Source of the DNA: an uncultured Porphyromonas sp.
GTDB lineage: Bacteria > Bacteroidota > Bacteroidia > Bacteroidales > Porphyromonadaceae
NCBI GenBank assembly: GCA_946222055.1
Contig: CAMIEW010000051.1
Span: 1-6,587, forward strand
Length of the DNA stretch: 6,587 nt
Direction: 5' to 3'
In this document: piece by piece, positions 1 through 6,538 of the stretch
Numbering within the stretch: position 1 is the first letter of the stretch
Layout of the letters: every line of letters starts with the position of its first letter
Made by a program: the position numbers and the translations under genes
The notes under the pieces: model-generated
What the model saw: only the letters and a program-made list of their open reading frames with translations
Databases searched by the model: none
What the model was told of the DNA's origin: nothing

Positions 1-16
1 GTATAGATGTTTTCAT
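1..16 (-). CDS. Start of a probable fourth operon gene (partial, cut by window edge)
   Basis: On the minus strand an ATG at 14-16 opens a frame reading M-K-T-S-I before the window ends. It lies 28 nt after the stop codon of the metallohydrolase gene, on the same strand, and the gap matches the 19- and 23-nt gaps elsewhere in this operon. A Met-Lys beginning is typical of Bacteroidota signal peptides, so another exported protein or lipoprotein is a reasonable guess. Loci of this type often continue with further accessory lipoprotein genes (DUF4302-type proteins are one example from general knowledge), but five codons cannot identify the product. There is no clear Shine-Dalgarno sequence; the bases before the ATG are A-rich, as is common in this phylum. 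The call rests on spacing and the start codon only. Confidence 0.45.
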
Positions 17-44
17 ATTGCTTTCGTTGTCATCAATTGGTGAA

Positions 45-1220
45 TTACTTCTCCTCAAGTTTGAAGTCTCTACGACAGCCGTCACAGGAGAACGTACTCA
101 ATTGGTCAGCCGGGAAAGCTGCTGCGAGACCCTGAGAAAGAATCTGCTGGTCAAGAGCAGTAGGATGCAGCGTGACCGAACCATTAACAAGTGCACGAGT
201 ATGGATTGTCCCATAGGCCACCTGTAAACGACGCTGAACAATGTCTCGGAGTTGATCAATGTCGATGCTCCACTTCTCCGCCAGGTAGGAAGCAACAATG
301 GCCTGCTTCCTTACGATGGCATCACGGGCGGCATTCGTCACAGAGACCATGGTGGCATTGCGGATCTGATCGATCTCCTCCTTGGTCTTGTGCTCATTCT
401 CGGCCTTCTCGGCAGCCTCTGCAGCCTTCTCTCTTCCGTCAATGCCGGCGAGTAGCTGCTGCCATCCATCGGGTGAAAGGACGAGGTAGTAGGTGAGCGT
501 CTCGACGAAGTCCTCATCCTTATTCTTACGGGCATAGTCGCTCACAAAACCCTCCTCACGAGATATGCGGAAACGCTTGGCATAGTCATCCTTGGGGTTG
601 AACCACTGTCCGGTGTACTTGTCGTCAGTGATCTTCTGGAACTCCTCCGGATAGAGCTTATTCTGATGAAGGATGTGAGAGAACTCATGGAACATCGTGT
701 GGAAGAACTCGGAGAGGTCATCCTTATTCTGCCAGTGATTGATACCGAAGAGAAGGATCTTGCGACCTCCCTCTGCCTGTCCCAGCTTACGCACACCCTC
801 GCCCTCGTACTCGTACTCTCCGAGTAGTAGGATCTGCTTAGGTATGTAGGTGCGGATAAAGTCTGCTGGATCCTTATACGCCTTAGAGCCCTCGTAGACC
901 TCTATGTAAGACTGCATGAAGACGTAATCCAGCATCTTCATAAAGGGGACGACATTCTCCTCCATAGGCGGCACAATATCGTATCCGTAGTGAGTCTCAA
1001 TGTCGGTATAGCGCCAGATGGCAGAGACGTTGTAGGGCTTGAGGATGTTCTCATCCAGCCACTTGTCTGTCTCGCTCCTGTTGCCGGTCAGCACCTTGCG
1101 ACCGCTGTAGTCGACATCCAACGGCTCCTCCTTCTTGCAGGAATTCATCCCCAGAGCTAGGGAAATGGTCATTGCCGAGAGAAGCAGGGAGCGGCAAGTA
1201 GTATTGATATTATATTTCAT
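45..1220 (-). CDS. Substrate import-associated zinc metallohydrolase lipoprotein (Peptidase_Mx1-like, HExxHxxH)
   Basis: Predicted surface lipoprotein and zinc-dependent hydrolase, probably a peptidase, encoded with a SusC/SusD pair. Seen in the 391-aa product: a signal peptide with hydrophobic core at about residues 10-25, ending in G-M-N-S-C with the lipidated Cys at 28; the next residues K-K-E-E fit the K-(D/E)2 surface-export signal described for Bacteroidota lipoproteins. The motif H-E-F-S-H-I-L-H at residues 178-185 supplies two His zinc ligands and the general-base Glu of an HExxH enzyme; H185 or a later acidic residue (E222/E223, E240) could be the third ligand. Residues about 262-287 form a Glu/Lys/Ala-rich, probably helical stretch, and the tail carries C379-D-G-C382. 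The arrangement and size match the HExxH lipoprotein family that accompanies SusCD importers (PF15890 type). The start is 23 nt downstream of the susD stop, with no strong ribosome-binding site. No frameshift is visible. Substrate and catalytic activity are inferred, not shown. Confidence 0.92.
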   Translation of the reverse strand: MKYNINTTCRSLLLSAMTISLALGMNSCKKEEPLDVDYSGRKVLTGNRSETDKWLDENILKPYNVSAIWRYTDIETHYGYDIVPPMEENVVPFMKMLDYVFMQSYIEVYEGSKAYKDPADFIRTYIPKQILLLGEYEYEGEGVRKLGQAEGGRKILLFGINHWQNKDDLSEFFHTMFHEFSHILHQNKLYPEEFQKITDDKYTGQWFNPKDDYAKRFRISREEGFVSDYARKNKDEDFVETLTYYLVLSPDGWQQLLAGIDGREKAAEAAEKAENEHKTKEEIDQIRNATMVSVTNAARDAIVRKQAIVASYLAEKWSIDIDQLRDIVQRRLQVAYGTIHTRALVNGSVTLHPTALDQQILSQGLAAAFPADQLSTFSCDGCRRDFKLEEK

Positions 1221-1243
1221 AACGTTCGTATGACTAATTAGTA

Positions 1244-2845
1244 TTACTGATTCTCGGAGGACATCAGTGACTTATCAGACTTCTCATAGCCGGGGTTGGG
1301 CTCCAGATTGTATCCCTTGGTCGAAGAGGGGATCTGGAAGGCGTAGCGGGGATCACCTGCCTCAAGGCTCACCGAGCTGCTCTTGGCATCGCGGTGGGAG
1401 AGAAGATTGTGCTCCACAGGAAGGTTGTAGTGGCGAATATCCAGCCAGCGCAGCCCCTCTTGGAAGAAAGCGACACGACGCATATCGGTAAAGGCCTTGA
1501 CATATGCTGTCTGCGTCTCATCCAGCGGATAGAAGGGCTTGAATACCCTCTGGTCGGTCTGATAGAAGCTGACAATCTTATCATTAGTAACAGTATAGCG
1601 ATCATCAGCAGCGGAATAGCCCTTGAAGAACTTGGTGACAAAGAGCTGAAGGGCATCAACAGCCTTAGGATATTCGCCGGTCATTGCATAAGCCTCTCCC
1701 ATATTGAAGAGCACCTCCTCTGCTGTGACCAAAGGCACTGCAATGAATCCTCGACCGGTTCCGGCTTGGATATTGTCGACCCTAAAATACTCCCACCACT
1801 TGGGGAAGTTTGCGTAGAGAGTACCGCCGAAATAGGGACCATTGGGAGTGATCTCGACGCGGAGGAAATTGTAGTGATCTCCGTATCCCGCCTGCGTGCG
1901 GATACTGGGTGTAAGACCATAGCGAGAGTCAGCCACACTACCAACCCACCAGCTCATGGCCACGTTGAGGATGAGATTGGTATTCTCCGTGGGCATGGTG
2001 TAAAGCTTTTTCTGCTCGTTGTAGGAGAGGTTGCGGTACTTAGTCATATCACGGAGCATAATGCCCGGCTCTGTGCCAAGTACAAAGTTTCCAAGCTCCA
2101 CAACCTTATCCCACTGCCCCAATGTACGGTAGATACGAGTCCCGAGAGCGGCGGCAGAGGTCTTGGTCCAGTGGTATTTAGGCTGCGCATACGAGTTGCC
2201 GATGAGGGCATAGCCCTCCTCAAAGTCCTTCAGTATCCGATCATAGGTCTCCTTAAGCGTCCCACGCTTATAGTCCTTGAGGACCACGTCCTCCGGCTCA
2301 GTGGGACAGGGGACGCCCAGATACTGATCAGCCGTATTGGGGTCATACGGGCGACAGAAGGTCTGAGCCAGCATATAGATACTGTAGGCGCGGATCATAA
2401 GTGCCTCGCCCTTACTCTCAGCCGCTTTTCTCGCTTGGTCGGCAGTCAGCCCCTTCAGCTCCTCAAGCCCCTTCAGAGCCTGATTGGCTACGGATATGCA
2501 CTCATACATATTATTCCAGTATCCCGTAGGGGTGTCCTGATACGTAGAGGATATGTACTCCTGGAAGGTATAGATCTCGCGATCGGTGGTAGGATTGGCC
2601 CAGGCACGGATCCCCTTGTCTGCGGCATTGTCAGACCGAACCTCGTACATCAGGATATTTGATCTCATCGGATATCCTGAAGTAAGCAGCTCATTAATGG
2701 TCTCGACGTTATCCAGCGTGGTACGATCATCAGGATTCTTGTCAAGCCACTTATTGCAACTTACAAGTCCCATGGCGAAGAGGGCGGAGAGCGTAACAGC
2801 CGTACCCTTCAATCGTATATTCGTTAGTTTATTCATCATATTCAT
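1244..2845 (-). CDS. RagB/SusD family nutrient-uptake outer-membrane lipoprotein
   Basis: Surface-exposed substrate-binding lipoprotein that acts as a lid over the SusC-type barrel encoded just upstream. The 533-aa product begins with a lipoprotein signal peptide whose lipobox L-V-S-C puts the lipidated Cys at 30, followed by N-K-W-L-D-K-N-P, the usual SusD N-terminal pattern. SusD hallmarks follow: the helix E-A-L-M-I-R-A-Y-S-I-Y-M-L-A (147-160) then C-R-P-Y-D; a TPR-like helix pair (about 374-402, including F-N-M-G-E-A-Y-A); the C-terminal R-R-V-A-F-F-Q-E-G-L-R-W-L-D-I-R (456-471); and a Pro/Asn-rich end near Y-N-L-E-P-N-P-G. Tryptophan pairs at 299-300 and 350-351 could contribute to ligand binding, which is inference. 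Length is normal for the family. The first of three close Met codons (1, 3, 4) is preferred because AGAGGA sits 4 nt before it. It lies 19 nt after susC, so the two are surely co-transcribed. The ligand is unknown; no starch-specific identity is implied. Confidence 0.97.
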   Translation of the reverse strand: MNMMNKLTNIRLKGTAVTLSALFAMGLVSCNKWLDKNPDDRTTLDNVETINELLTSGYPMRSNILMYEVRSDNAADKGIRAWANPTTDREIYTFQEYISSTYQDTPTGYWNNMYECISVANQALKGLEELKGLTADQARKAAESKGEALMIRAYSIYMLAQTFCRPYDPNTADQYLGVPCPTEPEDVVLKDYKRGTLKETYDRILKDFEEGYALIGNSYAQPKYHWTKTSAAALGTRIYRTLGQWDKVVELGNFVLGTEPGIMLRDMTKYRNLSYNEQKKLYTMPTENTNLILNVAMSWWVGSVADSRYGLTPSIRTQAGYGDHYNFLRVEITPNGPYFGGTLYANFPKWWEYFRVDNIQAGTGRGFIAVPLVTAEEVLFNMGEAYAMTGEYPKAVDALQLFVTKFFKGYSAADDRYTVTNDKIVSFYQTDQRVFKPFYPLDETQTAYVKAFTDMRRVAFFQEGLRWLDIRHYNLPVEHNLLSHRDAKSSSVSLEAGDPRYAFQIPSSTKGYNLEPNPGYEKSDKSLMSSENQ

Positions 2846-2849
2846 TCGA

Positions 2850-2855
2850 TCCTCT
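2850..2855 (-). promoter_or_regulatory. Shine-Dalgarno-like site of the susD-type gene
   Basis: The minus strand reads AGAGGA, then four bases (TCGA), then ATG. This purine stretch supports the first of three nearby Met codons as the start. The other starts in this window lack such a match, as is usual in Bacteroidota, so this is the only gene here with a recognisable ribosome-binding site. Confidence 0.5.
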
Positions 2856-2864
2856 ATAAGTTCC

Positions 2865-5800
2865 TTAGAAGCCCAGTCTCAGAGTCAGCGTATACTGGTG
2901 AGGAGTAGGCAGTGCGACACCACCCGCAGCGGAGAATTCCGGATCCACGCCATTGAGCTTCTTGTCAGCATAGATAAGCCAGACATTGGAGGCAACGAAC
3001 CTAAGCTGTGCTTGATTCAGGAAGCCAACTTTCTCAAGGAGAGACTGACTTAGACTGTAGGTAAGGGTCACATCCTTTAGACGGAAGAAGTCTCCCTTGG
3101 CGAGACGCACATCGCTATAGTTGTATGCAGAGTAGGCTCTCGCGTAATCAGAGGAAGCCTGAGCAGAGAGACGGCTGTCCAGGATACCCGGGATCACAGT
3201 CTTCTCCTCGTCTCCGGCCTTTACCCAGCGATTGAGCATCTCTCGCGGCATGGCATACTGATCACTATAGCTGCTGTAGAAGTCATACGGCAGACGGATC
3301 ACGTTACCGGCCTGATAGGTAAAGTAGAGGGAGAGACCCACGTTGCCATAGGTGAAGGAGTGCTCCATACCGCCGGTGATGGTGGGATCCACCGGACCCT
3401 CATACTTCAGGAAGTCCAAGTCCGTATTCTGCTGGAAGTCGATACCCTCCATCGTAGCCTTCTTATGCTCGGGGTCGAGATAGAAGAGAGGCGCACCATG
3501 ACTATTCAGCTTTGCAAAGGGGATGGAGAAGATCGACCGAACCGGATAGCCCTCACGAGGGGAGCCATAGGGGTTCACCAAGTCACTGACACGGGGACGG
3601 GTCTGAAGGTTGGTGATCTCATTCTTATTGTACGAGAAGGTCAGATTGGTCGTCCAAGCGAACTTGTCTGTGGTGACGTTTTTGGTATTGAGAGAGAACT
3701 CAAATCCGTGGCTGTCCATATTGGCGTAATTGGCCAACTTGTACATCTGTCCACCCACGCCACTGGTCAGGATACTTCCGATCAGGTCAAAGCCCTTGCG
3801 CCAGTAGAAGTCACCACTAAAGCTGATCCTATTACTGAAAAGTCCGAGGTCAAATCCTGTATTGAGCTCATACTGCTTCTCCCAAGTCAGCTCCTTATTT
3901 TCCAGCTCATCAATATAGGCATAGGTCTCATCATTCTGAGCAATGCCACGATAGGTCCTACCGTTATAGAAGATCGGAAGAGAGTTTCGAGCCGGTCCCA
4001 TAGAGGCGGTCAGTCCGTAGGTGGCACGCAGCAAGAGGTGAGAGATCGTCTGGTCAGTCGGGAAGAGCGTCTCACGGACATTCCATGATCCTGATGCATT
4101 CCATGTGGGCAGCCAGCGGGCACTCATAGAGCGTCCAAGCATATTGGATCCATCATAGCGACCGGTGAGATTCACCGTTGCGAGTCCCTTGTACGAGTAG
4201 GAAAGTGCGGTGAAGAAAGCGACAAATCGGTCGTAGCTATTGTAGAGACCGAAGTAGTTACCACCGCGCTCAAGGATCTGCTTCATGAGCTTGTAGTTGG
4301 TAAAGACGGCAGACCCCTTATAGTACTGAATGCCGTAGCCATCGCTCCAGCGATTGACGCGATCAGCACTCTTTACCTCGGAACCGACGAGAGCATTAAA
4401 GATGTGCTCTTCGTTGAAGGTGTTATTGTAATTAGCAGTGGTACGGAAATAATAACTCTTCATCAGGTCATCCGTATCATAGAGGAAGCCACCTAGAGGA
4501 AGGACAACCTCAGGATACGAATTAACCTTGTCCGGATCAGAGTAGAGATAGGAATTACTCTGGATGACGGTGGCATTCTGAGTGGCTCGATAAGCCATAG
4601 TCATATTGGACCGCTCAGTCACACGGCTCTCTGAGGTGGTCTTCACAAAGCGAGCACTACCCAGCACATTTATCTCAAGCTCCTTGATCGGCTTGTAGCC
4701 GAGGTCGACCTGGAACTTTCCATCAATCTGATTGATAAAAAGGTTGTTCTCTTTCAGCTCGTTGAGGATGGAGAAGGGGGCGTAGTTACGCTGATAGTAG
4801 AAAGGCGTTACCCCATCATCCTCATAGGCACGCATGGTACGGGTCGTATTAAGGGCATAGCTGAAGGGGTTAATATCAAAGTCACGAGTGAAGGCACCCG
4901 TAAGTGGATTGACTCCTTGATTCTGAGATCCTGGTGCTTTCTGATCACGATAACTGGCATTGGTGGAGATCTTTGCCGTCAGTTTGTCGCTAAACTTATG
5001 ACTGACGTTGAAGTTTCCGGTATACCGATCCACCCGGTCGGCAATCGTCCATCCGGGGTCATAGAGGAAAGAGAGCGAACCGTAGAAATTGGTCTGCTTA
5101 TTTCCGCCCGAGATGCTAATGGAGTGATTCTGCTGAATGGATGGTCTGAAGAGGAGCTTAAACCAGTCGGTATTGCGCTCAGCGGCTTTCTCAAGGAAGC
5201 CCAGCTTAGCATCCATAGTATTGGGAAGTCCGAAGGACTGTTTTTCAGGATCCCACTTATTGATCAGGTTACTCATAACGAAGAACTCACCAGCATTGCT
5301 GGCGCGTCCTGTCCATGAATCATTGAGCCACCCCTTGTCGTACATCTCAAGGAAGATGTCCATCTGGTCGGCAGAGTTGATCACGTTATAGTCTGAGTAG
5401 CGAGGACGCTGACGAAGGGTAAACTCTCCTGAGTATGCAACGTTCGTGCGACCGGAGCCACCACTCTTTGTCGTAATTACGATGACGCCATTCATCGCAC
5501 GTGCACCATAGAGTGCAGTGGCAGATGCGTCCTTGAGGATCTGAAAGGACTCAATATCGTTGGCATTGAGCCCGGCGACAGCACTCGCAAGCAGGGTGTT
5601 GGCATTCCCGGTTGCCAAGTCATCTGCGGAGACATTGACCACATCCTCGAGGACAACACCATCAACCACCCAGAGCGGCTTGGAGTTACCATAGATCGAG
5701 GATGCACCACGAACACGGATCTTAGGAGCCGCACCAAAGGTGCCTGAGACGTTCTGCACCTGTACACCGGCGACCTTACCTTGAAGCATTTTAGACACGT

Positions 5801-6206
5801 CCGTATTACCATCGACCAGAGCGTCTTTAGCATCCACCTTGGCGGCCGAGCCGGTGAAGAGACGGCGATCGATCTTGCTGTACCCGGTCTCTACGGTGAC
5901 GCCTTCGAGAAGCTGTGCGTCGGGCTCTAGCTTGATGGTCAGCTCGGCTTTCGCCTTGACCTCCTTGGTCTTGTATCCAACATAGGAGACGATCAGCGTC
6001 GCTCCCTGGTTAACTGTCAAGGTGAAGTGCCCGTCGATGTCGGTCTGCGCACCATTGGATGGTACACCCTTCTCTCGGACCGTTGCTCCTATGATCGATT
6101 CGCCTGTCTCGTCGAAGACCGTACCCTTTACGGTCAACTTCTGAGCAAAAGCGCAACTGATCGATAGCAGAAGGAAGGCCAGTAGCAGTTCAATTTTCCT
6201 TTTCAT
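2865..6206 (-). CDS. SusC/RagA family TonB-linked outer-membrane transporter
   Basis: Large TonB-dependent barrel that imports the ligand captured by its SusD partner. The 1113-aa product has a signal peptide (residues 1-21, cleavage after A-F-A, mature Gln22), then a carboxypeptidase-regulatory-like beta-sandwich at about 24-93 (K-G-T-V-F-D-E-T-G-E ... V-S-Y-V-G-Y), a possible TonB box near V-T-V-E-T-G-Y (103-109), a plug at about 115-250 with SusC signatures P-L-W-V-V-D-G-V and L-K-D-A-S-A-T-A-L-Y-G-A-R, and a barrel up to the terminal L-R-L-G-F, whose final Phe is the usual assembly signal. There is no N-terminal STN domain, so direct FecR/ECF-sigma signalling through this protein is unlikely. 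Relative to common SusC proteins it has about 25 extra residues (188-212) between VVDG and L-N-A-N-D-I-E. Its only Cys is in the signal peptide. Size and frame look intact. The start lies before a clean signal peptide. Family assignment is very secure; substrate is not. Confidence 0.97.
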   Translation of the reverse strand: MKRKIELLLAFLLLSISCAFAQKLTVKGTVFDETGESIIGATVREKGVPSNGAQTDIDGHFTLTVNQGATLIVSYVGYKTKEVKAKAELTIKLEPDAQLLEGVTVETGYSKIDRRLFTGSAAKVDAKDALVDGNTDVSKMLQGKVAGVQVQNVSGTFGAAPKIRVRGASSIYGNSKPLWVVDGVVLEDVVNVSADDLATGNANTLLASAVAGLNANDIESFQILKDASATALYGARAMNGVIVITTKSGGSGRTNVAYSGEFTLRQRPRYSDYNVINSADQMDIFLEMYDKGWLNDSWTGRASNAGEFFVMSNLINKWDPEKQSFGLPNTMDAKLGFLEKAAERNTDWFKLLFRPSIQQNHSISISGGNKQTNFYGSLSFLYDPGWTIADRVDRYTGNFNVSHKFSDKLTAKISTNASYRDQKAPGSQNQGVNPLTGAFTRDFDINPFSYALNTTRTMRAYEDDGVTPFYYQRNYAPFSILNELKENNLFINQIDGKFQVDLGYKPIKELEINVLGSARFVKTTSESRVTERSNMTMAYRATQNATVIQSNSYLYSDPDKVNSYPEVVLPLGGFLYDTDDLMKSYYFRTTANYNNTFNEEHIFNALVGSEVKSADRVNRWSDGYGIQYYKGSAVFTNYKLMKQILERGGNYFGLYNSYDRFVAFFTALSYSYKGLATVNLTGRYDGSNMLGRSMSARWLPTWNASGSWNVRETLFPTDQTISHLLLRATYGLTASMGPARNSLPIFYNGRTYRGIAQNDETYAYIDELENKELTWEKQYELNTGFDLGLFSNRISFSGDFYWRKGFDLIGSILTSGVGGQMYKLANYANMDSHGFEFSLNTKNVTTDKFAWTTNLTFSYNKNEITNLQTRPRVSDLVNPYGSPREGYPVRSIFSIPFAKLNSHGAPLFYLDPEHKKATMEGIDFQQNTDLDFLKYEGPVDPTITGGMEHSFTYGNVGLSLYFTYQAGNVIRLPYDFYSSYSDQYAMPREMLNRWVKAGDEEKTVIPGILDSRLSAQASSDYARAYSAYNYSDVRLAKGDFFRLKDVTLTYSLSQSLLEKVGFLNQAQLRFVASNVWLIYADKKLNGVDPEFSAAGGVALPTPHQYTLTLRLGF

Positions 6207-6367
6207 ACTTGCTATTGATGATTAAGTAAGCTAGCTGTCGGATAATACAATCCACAGTCTAAGTTTGTCCGCTCGCAAAGAATCTGGGAAAACGTTGCTC
6301 AAGAAAACAAACCGAAATCACGCCGCCAGTAACAGAAAAATTTCACATGCCCTAGCTGTGTTTCGCA

Positions 6368-6377
6368 GTTAATTAAC
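6368..6377. repeat. Perfect 10-bp palindrome GTTAATTAAC in the susC leader
   Basis: The sequence GTTAATTAAC equals its own reverse complement. CAG and CTG around the TTAATTAA core extend the symmetry if one unpaired base is allowed. It lies between the better promoter candidate and the susC start, where it could be an operator half-site pair or part of leader structure. AT-rich palindromes this short also arise by chance. Confidence 0.4.
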
Positions 6378-6407
6378 CTGTCACCCAGACTCATCGCCAA
6401 CATTCCT

Positions 6408-6438
6408 CAATCTTAATCATTTTTAGACTACCTGGCAA
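6408..6438 (-). promoter_or_regulatory. Candidate Bacteroidota-type promoter for the susC operon
   Basis: The minus strand has TTG (CAA at 6436-6438 on the plus strand), a 20-bp spacer and TAAGATTG (6408-6415). The known Bacteroidota sigma-ABfr consensus is TTTG/TTG, about 17-23 bp, then TAnnTTTG, so the -7 element differs at one defined position. A start near 6402 would give a leader of about 195 nt before the susC ATG. The match is imperfect and short, so this is a candidate only. Confidence 0.3.
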
Positions 6439-6482
6439 GTATTTGCACGACACTCCTACTTCTAACCCTAGATTTAACAGTT

Positions 6483-6512
6483 CAAAAGTGGAGAATGCGC
6501 GATATTTGGCAA
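6483..6512 (-). promoter_or_regulatory. Alternative candidate promoter farther upstream of susC
   Basis: The minus strand has TTG (6510-6512), a 19-bp spacer and CACTTTTG (6483-6490). This keeps the TTTG half of the -7 box but has CA instead of TA. It overlaps the imperfect direct repeat at 6499-6538. It would imply a leader of about 270 nt and is the weaker of the two candidates. Confidence 0.18.
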
Positions 6513-6538
6513 CCGCACATTGCAATCTGCGAATATTT
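6499..6538. repeat. Imperfect direct repeat with 30-bp spacing upstream of susC
   Basis: GCGATATTT at 6499-6507 and GCGAATATTT at 6529-6538 are near copies differing by one inserted A, with starts exactly 30 bp apart (about three helical turns). Same-face spacing is the layout expected for a regulator binding direct repeats, for example an AraC-type or hybrid two-component regulator. Function is inference; only the repeat is seen. Confidence 0.35.

Noticed and set aside
1233..1242. Palindrome ACTAATTAGT between the susD-type gene and the metallohydrolase gene
   Set aside because: A perfect 10-bp palindrome sharing the TAATTA core with the one at 6368-6377, but all A/T-rich, without a T-tract, and inside a 23-nt operon gap. 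Neither a terminator nor an operator can be supported.
1394..2662. Long plus-strand open frame (422 codons) opposite the susD-type gene
   Set aside because: It is entirely antisense to a certain gene and in codon register with it. Its product resembles no family I know, and the openness is explained by missing TTA/CTA/TCA codons in susD.
3360..4088. Plus-strand open frame (242 codons) opposite the susC-type gene
   Set aside because: It is a codon-register shadow of the barrel-coding region, with no recognisable domain.
4917..5318. Plus-strand open frame (133 codons) opposite susC
   Set aside because: Same codon-register shadow effect; there is no supporting motif or plausible protein composition.
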